The notes beneath the pieces are model-generated. The model was given only the letters and a program-made list of their open reading frames with translations, ran no database searches and had not been told where the DNA came from. A stretch of DNA of 64,000 nt. It comes from Promicromonospora panici (GTDB lineage: Bacteria > Actinomycetota > Actinomycetes > Actinomycetales > Cellulomonadaceae). Shown here in pieces: positions 16,464-25,095 of this stretch. The stretch spans positions 1 through 64,000 of the forward strand of contig NZ_UWYY01000023.1 of the NCBI RefSeq assembly GCF_900608595.1, in the 5' to 3' direction. A program made the position numbers and the translations under genes. The stretch's first letter is position 1; each line of letters opens with the position of its first letter.

Positions 16464-19400
16464 CTACGAGCCGCAGCTCATTGCGTCGTAGCCCTCCTCC
16501 ACGACCACCTCGTGTTGTCCGTTGACCGCGGTCACGATGGCTGTCCCGGCGTCGAACGCCCTGGTCCCCGATCCGAACTGGCGCGAGACGGTCTCCCCGG
16601 GCAGCACCTCCTTGAAGGTCTTGCTCCCGTGCGGCGTACTGAGCTCGATCAGCGCCGGGTCGGACCCGACGTTGGTCGCGCTCACCGTCACGCGCGCGAG
16701 CTGACCGGTGCACCGGCTGCCCGCCGCGACCTCGACCACCGGCGGGTCCGGCTCGTCGACGAATCCGAAGTCCTGGAACTCCACGGCGCTCCGGGCCGAC
16801 GTGCTGTGCGCGGTGACGAACAGCCCGACGTCCTGCAGGTCGGCGGCGCCCGCGAGCGCCTCCGGCTCGCCGATCTGCGTGAACGTCTCGCCGTCCGCGC
16901 TCCGGTACGCCGTGTACAGGTCGCCGTCACGCACGAGCCGCACCCAGGCCGGGTACGCCGTCGAGCCACCGCCCGTCGACGTGACGAGCTGGCCGGCGGA
17001 GTTGCCGCGCAACCACTCGAACCCGCCGCTGGGCCGGATGCCGAGCGCCGCATACCCCGGGGACGATCCCGGCTGGGTCACGTCGTTGCGGACGATGATC
17101 CCGGCCTTGGCGGACCCGTGGGAGTTCCCCTGGCTGTTGATCCGCACGGTGGCCGACCAGTGCCGGTCGGAGCCCTCGCGGAAGATCGTCGAGTACTCGT
17201 CGGTGCCCTGCCACATGTTGGCGCCGCCCGAGTCGATGACGTACCGCCCCGTGGACAGCTGCTCGAACTCGCCGTCCGCGTTGGTGAACGTCTGCATCCC
17301 GCCGAACACGTCACCGACCTGCGCTACGACGATGCGCGAGGTCGTCGCCAGCCCGCGGTCGTTGGTCGCGACGGCCGTCAGCTCGTACCAGCCGTCCGCC
17401 GCGACGTCCCACGACGCCGTGTACGGCGCGGTGTCGTCGACGCCGATCGACTCCCCGTCGACGAAGAACTCCACCTGGCTGACGGCGTTCTCCGTGTCCG
17501 TCGCGGAAGCCGCCACCTCGATCTGGCCGTGCTCGAGCTCGACCCCGCCCTCGGGCGACGTGATCGCCACCTCCGGCCGCGTGGTCTCGCCGGCCCCCTT
17601 CCCGTTCGCCTCCACGAAGTTGAGCCGCCGCTCCCCCGGCCCGGGGAAGACCACGTAGAGCGCGAAGCTCTCCCCCGGGTCGTCGACGTCGACCCGCACG
17701 TCCCGGAAGTCGCTGATGCCGGAACCCGTGACCTCGGCGGTCCCGAGCAGGTCGCCGTCCGGGGCATCCCGCCGCAGCTCGATGGTGCCCGCGGCCGCCG
17801 AGGCCACGCGCAGCGTCAGCGCGTCGACGCCGTGCAGGTTCACCGGATCGTAGGAGGCCCAGTCGCCGTCGGAGCCGACGAGCACGGACCCGCCGCCCTC
17901 GACGTCGCGGCTCGGCGCCGTCGTCGTGCCCTCGGACGCGGCGTGGAACTCGGCCTGCCGCTCCCGCGGGAACAGCAGGGTGGTGTCCGAGCCGGTGAGG
18001 GAAGGGATGTCGCCGGCGCCGCCGTCGTCCTCGTACCGCGCGTCGAGCACGTAGAAGACGTTGGTGTCCGCACTGTGCCCGCCGCCCAGCGACGTGGTGA
18101 CGGAGCCCGTCCGGCCGTGCTGCGGGTCTGCCGGGTGCGGGTGGTCGTCGTGGCCCAGGGCCGGCTGGATGACTACCCGCTGGTCGTCGATCTCCGAGCC
18201 GTCCGGCGAGTCCTCGGCGTCGGTCACGGAGACGTCCCATGAGACCGTGTCGCCGAACTCGAAGAACGAGCCGGTCGGCGGGAGCTCGAAGTCGACCTCC
18301 GGCCGGGTGTTCCCCACGGTGATCGGGACGGTGGCGGTCCCGTCCTTGCCCGCGGGGTCGGTGACCGTGAGCCGGGCGTCGTAGACGCCGTCCGCCGTGT
18401 ACGTGTGGGACGCCGTCGGCTCGGTCGCGTCGGTCGTCCCGTCACCGTCGAAGTCCCACGCGTAGGTGAGGTTCTCGCCCTCCGGGTCGGTGCTGCCCGT
18501 CCCGTCGAACGTCACCTCCAGGGGCGCGGTCCCGGAGTCCGGCGACGCCTCGGGCAGCGCCTGCGGCGAGCGTGAGCCCGTCACGTAGTCGACCCGGTGC
18601 AGGCCGGAGTCCGGGTTGTCGCGGCCGAAACCGCCGCCCCAGTCGAGCACGTACATCGCGCCGTCGGGCCCGAACTTCGCATCGATCGGCGCGAGGAAGT
18701 CCTCGTCCGGCAGGAACCGGTTGACCTTCTCGACGTCGGGGGCGCCCGGTGCGGCCGCGGGGTCGGTGGGCTCGATGGTGAACACCTGGTTCCGCGACCA
18801 CTCGTAGAAGAACGCCTTGCCCTCGTAGTACTCGGGGAACTTGGTGTCCGACTCCAGCTCCGGGTCGTACTGGTAGAACGGGCCGCCCATCGGCGCGAGT
18901 CCCCCGCCCTGGTTGATCGCTCCCGGCACCGAGGAACGCTGGTACCCGTACCACATGTCCGCGGGCTGGGCCGGGGGCAGCTCCGTCAGGCCGGTGTTCC
19001 GTACGGAGTCGTTGACCGGTGCGTCGCAGTCGAAGAACTCGCCCACGGCCGGTGGACTGGTCCGGTAGTCGACGTCGCGGAACGGCTCGTTGTTCCCCAT
19101 GCACAGGGGCCAGCCGAAGAAGCCCGGCTCCTTGATCAGGTTCCACTCCGCGATGCCCGCCGGGCCCCGCTGGGCCAGGTTGTCAGTGCCGTTGTCGGGC
19201 GAGTAGTCGGCGACGCCGAGGTTGCCCGTGGCTGGATCGATGGCGAACCGGAACGGGTTGCGGAAGCCCATCGCGTAGATCTCGGGCAGCGTCTTGTCCG
19301 CGGTGTCCGCCGACTCCGGGAACAGGTTGTCCTCCGGGACCGTGTACGTGCCGTCGTCCTCCGGGTGGATCCGCAGGATCTTGCCGCGCAGGTCGTTCGT

Positions 19401-20813
19401 GTTGGCCGACGTCGCCCGCGCGTCGTGGAAGGTGCCGTCCCGCTCGGAGAGCGGCGCGTACCCGCCCGAGGGCTCCGAGTGCGGGTTCACGTCGTCGCCG
19501 ACGCCGAGGTACAGGTCGCCGGTCGTCTGGTCGACGATCAGCCCGCCACCCGTGTGCCCCGGCTCGTCGGGCAGACGCCGGGCCGGGACCTCCAGCAGCA
19601 CCTTCTCGGACGCCGGGTCGATGGTCGTCGCCCCCGGGCCGCCCGACGTGACGGTGAACCGCGAGAGCCGGTTGACGAAGCTGGCGGGGTCGGTGTCGTC
19701 CGCGCTCGCGGGCGACCAGTACTGGTAGAGGTACCCGTTGTCGGCGAAGTCCTCGTCGAGCGCGATGCCCAGCAGGCCGTCCTCACCGCCGGAGTACACC
19801 GGGAGCGTCACGGCGGTGGTCGTGGTCTGCGTCTCCGGATCGAACACCCGGATCTGCCCGCGCACCAGCTCGGTGAAGAAGACCCGGCCGTCCGGCGCCA
19901 CGTCGATCCCGAACGGTGCGCTCGTGTTGGTGTCCAGCGCGACCTTCTCGAACTGGCCCCAGTCGGTGCCGCCGCAGTCGCCCGCGGCCAGCCCGGCCGC
20001 CCACTGCACGCCGCCGACGATGTGCTGCACGAACTCGGGCTCTTCCGTGTAGTGCGCGCCGAAGTGGCCCATGCCGGTCATCCAGGCGCGGCCACCGTCG
20101 TAGTACTTGCACCACGAGATCGGGTGGTCGTAGCCCATGGCATTGCTGCCCGGGTCATACGTCGACTCGTCCATGGTGGCCAGCACGTGCGCGTCGCCGC
20201 GCACGTTGGTCGAGAAGTTGTACCACTCGTCGGCGCGGTCCCAGCGCTGCGGCAGGTGCTGCGTGGACGGGTGCTTGCGGTCCTCGACGCGCACCGTGCC
20301 GGGCAGGCCGGGGCTCGAGCCGGTGGCGGCGTGGCCGGGCATCAGCGTCCCGATCATCTCGTCCCACCAGGCGTAGCTGCCGCGCATGTCCGTGGCGTTG
20401 TGGATGGCGACGATGCCGCCGCCCGCCTGCTGGTACCGCTCCATGGCGGCCTTCTGCTCGGCGTTCCACGGGTCGCCGGACGCCTGGAACATGACGAGCG
20501 CGTCGTACTGCGCCAGGTCGGCGTCGTTGAAGACCGTCGGGTCCTCCGTGTGGTCGGACAGGATGCCGGCCTCGGCGAACGCCGCCTCGAGCACGGGCGT
20601 GCCCTGCGTGATCGCCTCCTCGTGCCGGTACTGGGTCGTGGCCGTGAAGATGAGGACCCGGCCTTCCTGCAGGGCTTCGGCGGCCTCGCCCTCGGCACTG
20701 GCCTGCGGTCTGTCGGCCGCCGTGGCCGGGACGGACGCGAGCGTCAGCGCCAGTGCTCCGACGGCGAGAGCCGCTATGGATCTCCCCCAGCGGGGACGTC
20801 GTGGTGCGGTCAT
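16464..20813 (-). CDS. secreted multidomain ThuA / PQQ-type sugar dehydrogenase / PKD protein
   Basis: A 1449-residue exported protein. The signal peptide is about 1-33 (cleavage after VPATAA). ThuA (glutamine-amidotransferase-like, seen in trehalose/3-keto-sugar loci) is at about 50-275. A GSDH-type six-bladed beta-propeller sugar dehydrogenase domain is at about 288-744, with GIDVAPDGRVFFTE, VGDDVNPHSEP and MGFRNPFRFAIDP. A PKD domain is at about 751-831 (YAWDFDGDGT), a CBM6-like domain at about 941-1071 and an Ig-like sugar-binding region at about 1074-1159. A concanavalin-like domain is at about 1168-1353, followed by a short beta tail ending in Cys. It may oxidise or process a bound polysaccharide or glycoside outside the cell. 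The start has AGGAGG. Confidence 0.85.
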   Translation of the reverse strand: MTAPRRPRWGRSIAALAVGALALTLASVPATAADRPQASAEGEAAEALQEGRVLIFTATTQYRHEEAITQGTPVLEAAFAEAGILSDHTEDPTVFNDADLAQYDALVMFQASGDPWNAEQKAAMERYQQAGGGIVAIHNATDMRGSYAWWDEMIGTLMPGHAATGSSPGLPGTVRVEDRKHPSTQHLPQRWDRADEWYNFSTNVRGDAHVLATMDESTYDPGSNAMGYDHPISWCKYYDGGRAWMTGMGHFGAHYTEEPEFVQHIVGGVQWAAGLAAGDCGGTDWGQFEKVALDTNTSAPFGIDVAPDGRVFFTELVRGQIRVFDPETQTTTTAVTLPVYSGGEDGLLGIALDEDFADNGYLYQYWSPASADDTDPASFVNRLSRFTVTSGGPGATTIDPASEKVLLEVPARRLPDEPGHTGGGLIVDQTTGDLYLGVGDDVNPHSEPSGGYAPLSERDGTFHDARATSANTNDLRGKILRIHPEDDGTYTVPEDNLFPESADTADKTLPEIYAMGFRNPFRFAIDPATGNLGVADYSPDNGTDNLAQRGPAGIAEWNLIKEPGFFGWPLCMGNNEPFRDVDYRTSPPAVGEFFDCDAPVNDSVRNTGLTELPPAQPADMWYGYQRSSVPGAINQGGGLAPMGGPFYQYDPELESDTKFPEYYEGKAFFYEWSRNQVFTIEPTDPAAAPGAPDVEKVNRFLPDEDFLAPIDAKFGPDGAMYVLDWGGGFGRDNPDSGLHRVDYVTGSRSPQALPEASPDSGTAPLEVTFDGTGSTDPEGENLTYAWDFDGDGTTDATEPTASHTYTADGVYDARLTVTDPAGKDGTATVPITVGNTRPEVDFELPPTGSFFEFGDTVSWDVSVTDAEDSPDGSEIDDQRVVIQPALGHDDHPHPADPQHGRTGSVTTSLGGGHSADTNVFYVLDARYEDDGGAGDIPSLTGSDTTLLFPRERQAEFHAASEGTTTAPSRDVEGGGSVLVGSDGDWASYDPVNLHGVDALTLRVASAAAGTIELRRDAPDGDLLGTAEVTGSGISDFRDVRVDVDDPGESFALYVVFPGPGERRLNFVEANGKGAGETTRPEVAITSPEGGVELEHGQIEVAASATDTENAVSQVEFFVDGESIGVDDTAPYTASWDVAADGWYELTAVATNDRGLATTSRIVVAQVGDVFGGMQTFTNADGEFEQLSTGRYVIDSGGANMWQGTDEYSTIFREGSDRHWSATVRINSQGNSHGSAKAGIIVRNDVTQPGSSPGYAALGIRPSGGFEWLRGNSAGQLVTSTGGGSTAYPAWVRLVRDGDLYTAYRSADGETFTQIGEPEALAGAADLQDVGLFVTAHSTSARSAVEFQDFGFVDEPDPPVVEVAAGSRCTGQLARVTVSATNVGSDPALIELSTPHGSKTFKEVLPGETVSRQFGSGTRAFDAGTAIVTAVNGQHEVVVEEGYDAMSCGS

Positions 20814-20940
20814 GGTGGTGCCTCCTGGGCAGATCGACGTGCGGGCCCCACCGGGGTCTCCGGTGGAGCGTGGTGCGTTGACCAGCCCGGCGTGCCGGCG
20901 CCGAGCGCTCTGGGCGCGTTCAGTCTCAGGCGCGTGCGAT

Positions 20941-21846
20941 TCAGACCTGTGTCCGGGGCATCAGTCCTCTCAGGTGGGCGAGGCCCTCGCTCGCGAGGGC
21001 GTCCTGGCTCGCGGCCAGCGGCCGCCAGATCGAGGCGGCGGTGGCGATCGTGGCGTTCTCCGCGGTGAACGACTCGATGACGAGCGGTCCCGCGTAGCCG
21101 GACCGCTCCAGCGCGGCGAGCAGCGCCGGCCAGTCGACGCCGTCGCCGCCGGGCGCGCCGCGGTCGTTCCCGCAGACCTGCACCGCGGCGATCCGCGCCC
21201 CAGCGCGCTCGACCGCCGCGGGCAGGTCCCGTTCCTCGATGTTCATGTGGTAGACGTCGAGCATCAGCCCGATGCCCCGCGCGGGCAGCGGGCCGATGGC
21301 TTCGAGCGCCTGGTCCACCGTGTTGATCAGGCTCGTCTCGTACCGGTTCAGCGGTTCGAGGCCGACGACGACGCCCGCGGCGATCGCGTACTCGACGACG
21401 GGCGCGAGGTGCTCGGCGAGCTGGGCGTAGGCGTCGGCCCGCTCCCGCGGCGTCGTCCGCCACGTGCGCCCGACCGACGCATAGGCCGGGCCGCCGATCA
21501 CCGGCGCACCCACCTCGTGCGCGACGTCGACCACCGCCCGCAGGTAGTCCTGCGTCGCGCCCACCGTGCGGGCGGGGGCCGCGACCAGCTCACGGCCCTC
21601 GCCCATGACGAGCGAGACGCTCGCCGCGAGGCCGTTGTCCGCCAGGACGTGCGCCGCGTGGTGCGGGTCCCAGTCGCCCAGGTGCTCCACGGGGAGCTCC
21701 AGGACGTTGAAGCCCCAGCCCGCCACGCGGGGCGCGATCTCGGCGAGCGAGCGGTCGGTGAGCGGCGACGTCCACACCCAGGTGTTGACGCCGACGGGCC
21801 ACGTGCCCCCGGTCCTCATGGTCCCCGTCCCCGTCGTCGCCGTCAT
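20941..21846 (-). CDS. sugar (phosphate) isomerase/epimerase, D-tagatose 3-epimerase-like
   Basis: A 301-residue xylose-isomerase-like TIM barrel. Metal-site candidates line up with the tagatose/psicose 3-epimerase family: Glu164 in VGLEPLNRYE, Asp197 in LDVYHMNIEE, and Glu258 in VIESFT. The usual third ligand His is replaced by Gln224 in VQVCGNDRG, as in hydroxypyruvate isomerases, while the substrate Arg is kept. Family members epimerise ketoses at C3 or isomerise related sugars. It directly abuts the binding-protein stop (no spacer) and is the last gene of the ribose-type ABC operon. Start MTATTG (21846) or MRTGG nine codons later cannot be decided. Confidence 0.8.
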   Translation of the reverse strand: MTATTGTGTMRTGGTWPVGVNTWVWTSPLTDRSLAEIAPRVAGWGFNVLELPVEHLGDWDPHHAAHVLADNGLAASVSLVMGEGRELVAAPARTVGATQDYLRAVVDVAHEVGAPVIGGPAYASVGRTWRTTPRERADAYAQLAEHLAPVVEYAIAAGVVVGLEPLNRYETSLINTVDQALEAIGPLPARGIGLMLDVYHMNIEERDLPAAVERAGARIAAVQVCGNDRGAPGGDGVDWPALLAALERSGYAGPLVIESFTAENATIATAASIWRPLAASQDALASEGLAHLRGLMPRTQV

Positions 21847-23070
21847 TCAGCGGTCCGTCCACGCCTCGGGATACCCGGGCAGGTCCTCGCCGCCGAACTT
21901 CGCGTAGTGCAGGGACGGCATGTCCGCGTTGGCGTCGAGGAACTCAGCGAGGTCCTCCTCGGCGACCGGCTCCTGGGGCAGCACCCACTCGGACGGCACC
22001 TCCTCGCCGGCCCAGATCATCTGCGCGGCGAGGATCGGCGTCCGCCACTGGAAGTTGGAGTAGACGTTGCCGATCGCCGTCATCCCCGTCTCGTCCCACT
22101 TGCGCAGGAAGCTCATCTCGTCCTCGCCCACGAAGACCGGGTACGGCTGGCCGGCGTCCTCGAACGCCTCGACGGCCGCGACGGCGCCGTCGCCGGCGTC
22201 CATCCAGATGCCATCGACCTCGCCGCGCTGCAGGTACTGGGTGACCAGGTCCTTGATCTTGGCGCCGTCGCCGCCCGTGAACTCGACCCCGACCACCTCG
22301 ATCTCGGACTCCGAGAAGACCTTGTCCGCCGCCGCCCACCGGTGCTCCAGCACGTCGACGCCGGGCAGGATGCGCAGCGCGAGCACCGTCGAGCCCGGGT
22401 CCAGGTTCTCGACGAGGAACTCCGCGCCCACCGCGCCGTAGGCGTAGCCGCCGATCGGGTGGATGAACGTGACCATGCAGTCGGTGTTCACGCCACGGTC
22501 GAACACGATGACGGGCGTGCCGCTCTCGCAGGCGGCCTCGACCGCCGGGGTGAGCGTCGCGGTCGTCGACGGCGAGATGATGATCGCGTCGCAGTCGCCC
22601 GCCTCCACGAACGCCTGGATGTCGGAGATCTGCTTGTTGTCGTCGTCGGCGGCGTCCGAGACCCGGAACTCGCCGATCACGCCCTCCTCCTGGAGCACCT
22701 CCACCTGCTGCTGCATGGTGATCCAGCCGGTGACGCGCCACGGGTTGGAGACCGACGCGTTGGAGAAGCACAGCGTCTTGTCGCCACCCTCGCTCGCGAG
22801 GTCGGCGGTGTCCACGTACTCCGGCTCGATGGCCTGCAGCCACGGCTCGTCGGCCGGGCCCTCGGGCGCGACGTCGCGCTGGGCCAGCTCCCGGTCGTAG
22901 TCCGCCTGGACGAACCACTCGCTCTCGGCGCCGGAGTCGTCGGGTGTCTCCTCGGCGACGCTCGGCTCTGCCCCTGGCGGCTGCTCGGTCGGGGTCTCGG
23001 TGACACAGGCCGTCAGCAGGAGCAGCGTCCCCGCCGCCGCGCTCGCCAGCAGTACTCGGATCGATCGCAT
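21847..23070 (-). CDS. sugar ABC transporter substrate-binding lipoprotein (RbsB-type)
   Basis: A periplasmic-binding-protein-like lipoprotein of 407 residues that captures the sugar for the two RbsC-type permeases. The lipobox is LLLTAC near residues 18-23. It is followed by an acidic, Pro/Glu-rich linker and a type I fold with KTLCFSNASVSNPW and DAIIISPSTT. ATG 23070 is preferred to 23076 because GGGG ends exactly at the latter, leaving the ribosome site (AAAGGGG) six bases before 23070. It is downstream of the permeases and directly upstream of the epimerase gene. Confidence 0.88.
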   Translation of the reverse strand: MRSIRVLLASAAAGTLLLLTACVTETPTEQPPGAEPSVAEETPDDSGAESEWFVQADYDRELAQRDVAPEGPADEPWLQAIEPEYVDTADLASEGGDKTLCFSNASVSNPWRVTGWITMQQQVEVLQEEGVIGEFRVSDAADDDNKQISDIQAFVEAGDCDAIIISPSTTATLTPAVEAACESGTPVIVFDRGVNTDCMVTFIHPIGGYAYGAVGAEFLVENLDPGSTVLALRILPGVDVLEHRWAAADKVFSESEIEVVGVEFTGGDGAKIKDLVTQYLQRGEVDGIWMDAGDGAVAAVEAFEDAGQPYPVFVGEDEMSFLRKWDETGMTAIGNVYSNFQWRTPILAAQMIWAGEEVPSEWVLPQEPVAEEDLAEFLDANADMPSLHYAKFGGEDLPGYPEAWTDR

Positions 23071-23116
23071 GTCCATCCCCTTTGATGAGTGCGGGTCCAA
23101 CGAATGGGTTCTGAGC

Positions 23117-24103
23117 TCAGGTGCGGCGCCTCCGCGCCGCATAGGCGACGGCGGCGATGAGGATCACGCCCTGCACGGCGGGCCGGACGGTCGACGGCAG
23201 GGCGAGCTGGTTGAACAGCGTGAACAGGGCTTCGAGCGTGAGCGCACCGACCATGGCGGCGATGACGGTCCCGCGGCCGCCGCCGAGGGCGACGCCGCCC
23301 AGCACGACGGCGGTGATCGCCATGAACTCCAGCCCCTGGCCCACCTGGGCCGTGACGCCAGCGAACCCGCCGATGAGCACCGCCGCGACGGTGGCGAGGA
23401 ACGAGGAGAGCAGGAAGGCGCGCGTGCGCAGCCACCACACCGACGCGCCGCTGTACGCGACGGCCACGGCGTTGTCGCCGGCGGCCACCAGGGACCGGCC
23501 GAACGGGCGGCGCATGAGCACCACCGCGAGCCCGACGACGACGAGCGCCACCAGCAGCGCGTACGGCACCTGGAACTGCCCGGGAACGTCCGGGAAGCCC
23601 TTGCGGCCCAGCACCCGGAAGCTCTCGCTGAGCGCCCCCGTCGGTGCGCCGCCGGTCCAGAGCCGGATGGCGCCGAACAGCACCAGCATCATGCCGAGCG
23701 TGGTGATGAAGGACGGCACGCGCAGCAGCGTCGTCACCAGGCCGTTGACGAGCCCGACCAGCAGCCCGAACACGAGCATCAGCCCCAGCACCGGCCAGGT
23801 CAGCGCTTCGTCGCCGTCCATCAGCCGGGCCGCGATGACCACCTGCGCGCCGACGAGCGAGCCCACCGACAGGTCGAACTCGCCCGAGACGATCACGAAG
23901 TACTGCCCGACGGCGAGCACCACCAGCGGGGCCGTTTTCTTGGCGAACGCCATCAGCGACATCGGCTCCGCGAACGACGGGTTGATCACCACGATCACGG
24001 CGAGGATCAGCACGAGCAGCGCGAGCACGGTCCAGCTGCCGCCGGACAGCAGGCGCTCCCGCCACGGCCGTGCGGTGCGCGAGGTCTCCGCGGTAAGGGT
24101 CAT
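23117..24103 (-). CDS. ABC transporter permease, ribose/xylose type (RbsC)
   Basis: A CUT2-type sugar permease, 328 residues, with eight to ten hydrophobic helices. The conserved FDLSVGSLVG and the EAA-like stretch GGVALGGGRGTVIAAM are visible, as is the terminal basic cluster YAARRRRT. The ATG at 24103 overlaps the stop of the other permease by 4 bases, so the two should form a heterodimeric channel fed by the lipoprotein at 21847..23070. Confidence 0.88.
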   Translation of the reverse strand: MTLTAETSRTARPWRERLLSGGSWTVLALLVLILAVIVVINPSFAEPMSLMAFAKKTAPLVVLAVGQYFVIVSGEFDLSVGSLVGAQVVIAARLMDGDEALTWPVLGLMLVFGLLVGLVNGLVTTLLRVPSFITTLGMMLVLFGAIRLWTGGAPTGALSESFRVLGRKGFPDVPGQFQVPYALLVALVVVGLAVVLMRRPFGRSLVAAGDNAVAVAYSGASVWWLRTRAFLLSSFLATVAAVLIGGFAGVTAQVGQGLEFMAITAVVLGGVALGGGRGTVIAAMVGALTLEALFTLFNQLALPSTVRPAVQGVILIAAVAYAARRRRT

Positions 24104-25095
24104 GCGGCGTCGCCTCCTCCGGTGGTGAACCGGGCGCGCCGGCTCGCCGGGTCGAGCTGCCGCCGCGCGTACAGGGCGACGGCGGCGATGATGATCACGC
24201 CGCGCAGCACGTCCTTGAAGAACGGGTTCACGTCGAGCACGTTGAACGCCGTGTCGAGCACGGCGAGGATCGCGACGCCGCCGACGGTGCCGACCACCGA
24301 GCCGCGCCCGCCGAACAGGAGAGTGCCGCCCAGCACCACGGCGGCGATCGAGTCGAGGTCGAGGCCGTAGGAGTAGACCAGCGCGTTCCCGGTGCCGAAC
24401 CGGGCGGCGATGAGCAGGCCCGCCACGCCGGCGCACAGGGAGCAGAGCACGTGCGCCAGGACGAGGACGCGGCCGGTGCGCACGCCCGAGAGCCGGGCGA
24501 CGTCGAGGTTCCCGCCCACGGCGAACATGTGGTAGCCCGGCCGCGTACGCGTGAGCAGCACGAACACCGCCGCGGCGACGAGCAGCATGACGACCGTGGA
24601 CACGGGCACCGGGCCGATGCGCGTGTACCCGAACGTCTGGAATCCGAAGGGCACCTCGCCCTCCGGCCCCTTGAACCGCGTGTCCAGGAAACCCTTGATG
24701 ATCAGGCCCGTGCCGAGCGTGGCGATGAACGGGTTGACGCGCAGGCCTGAGATGACCAGCCCGTTCACGAGCCCCACGCCGGCCGCGACCGCGAGCGCCG
24801 CCACGACGCCGAGCCACACCCGGGACGGGTCGCCCGCCATCGTCGTCGCCCCGACCAGCGAGCAGAGCGCGACGACGTACCCGACGGACAGGTCGAGCGA
24901 GCGGCACAGGACCACGAGCGTCTGCCCGATCGCGACGAACCCGAGCAGGCTGGTCTGCGTGAGCATGTAGCTGACGTTCTGCTGGGCGAAGAGGTTTCCG
25001 CCCCGGACCGCCACGAGGACGCCCGCGACCAGCAGGATGCCGGCCAGGGCCAGGTAGACGATCTCGGTGGACCCGAGGTGGTAGCGGCGGGTCAT
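24100..25095 (-). CDS. ABC transporter permease, ribose/xylose type (RbsC)
   Basis: The second CUT2 permease, 331 residues. It has LCRSLDLSVGYVVALCSLVG (the DLSVG family motif) and LGGTLLFGGRGSVVGTVGG near the C-terminus. The ATG start overlaps the ATPase stop by 4 bases and its stop overlaps the next permease start, so ATPase, permease and permease are translationally coupled. Confidence 0.88.
   Translation of the reverse strand: MTRRYHLGSTEIVYLALAGILLVAGVLVAVRGGNLFAQQNVSYMLTQTSLLGFVAIGQTLVVLCRSLDLSVGYVVALCSLVGATTMAGDPSRVWLGVVAALAVAAGVGLVNGLVISGLRVNPFIATLGTGLIIKGFLDTRFKGPEGEVPFGFQTFGYTRIGPVPVSTVVMLLVAAAVFVLLTRTRPGYHMFAVGGNLDVARLSGVRTGRVLVLAHVLCSLCAGVAGLLIAARFGTGNALVYSYGLDLDSIAAVVLGGTLLFGGRGSVVGTVGGVAILAVLDTAFNVLDVNPFFKDVLRGVIIIAAVALYARRQLDPASRRARFTTGGGDAA

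Noticed and set aside
15840..18242. 800-codon open frame on the plus strand
   Set aside because: It is antisense to the ThuA and membrane-protein genes, rich in Arg/Pro/Ser, with no ribosome site or domain. Such frames are expected opposite high-GC genes.
18597..23085. Two overlapping plus-strand open frames of more than 800 codons
   Set aside because: They are antisense to the ThuA, epimerase and binding-protein genes. Their translations show the repetitive Arg/Val/His pattern of reverse-frame reading and no known motif.
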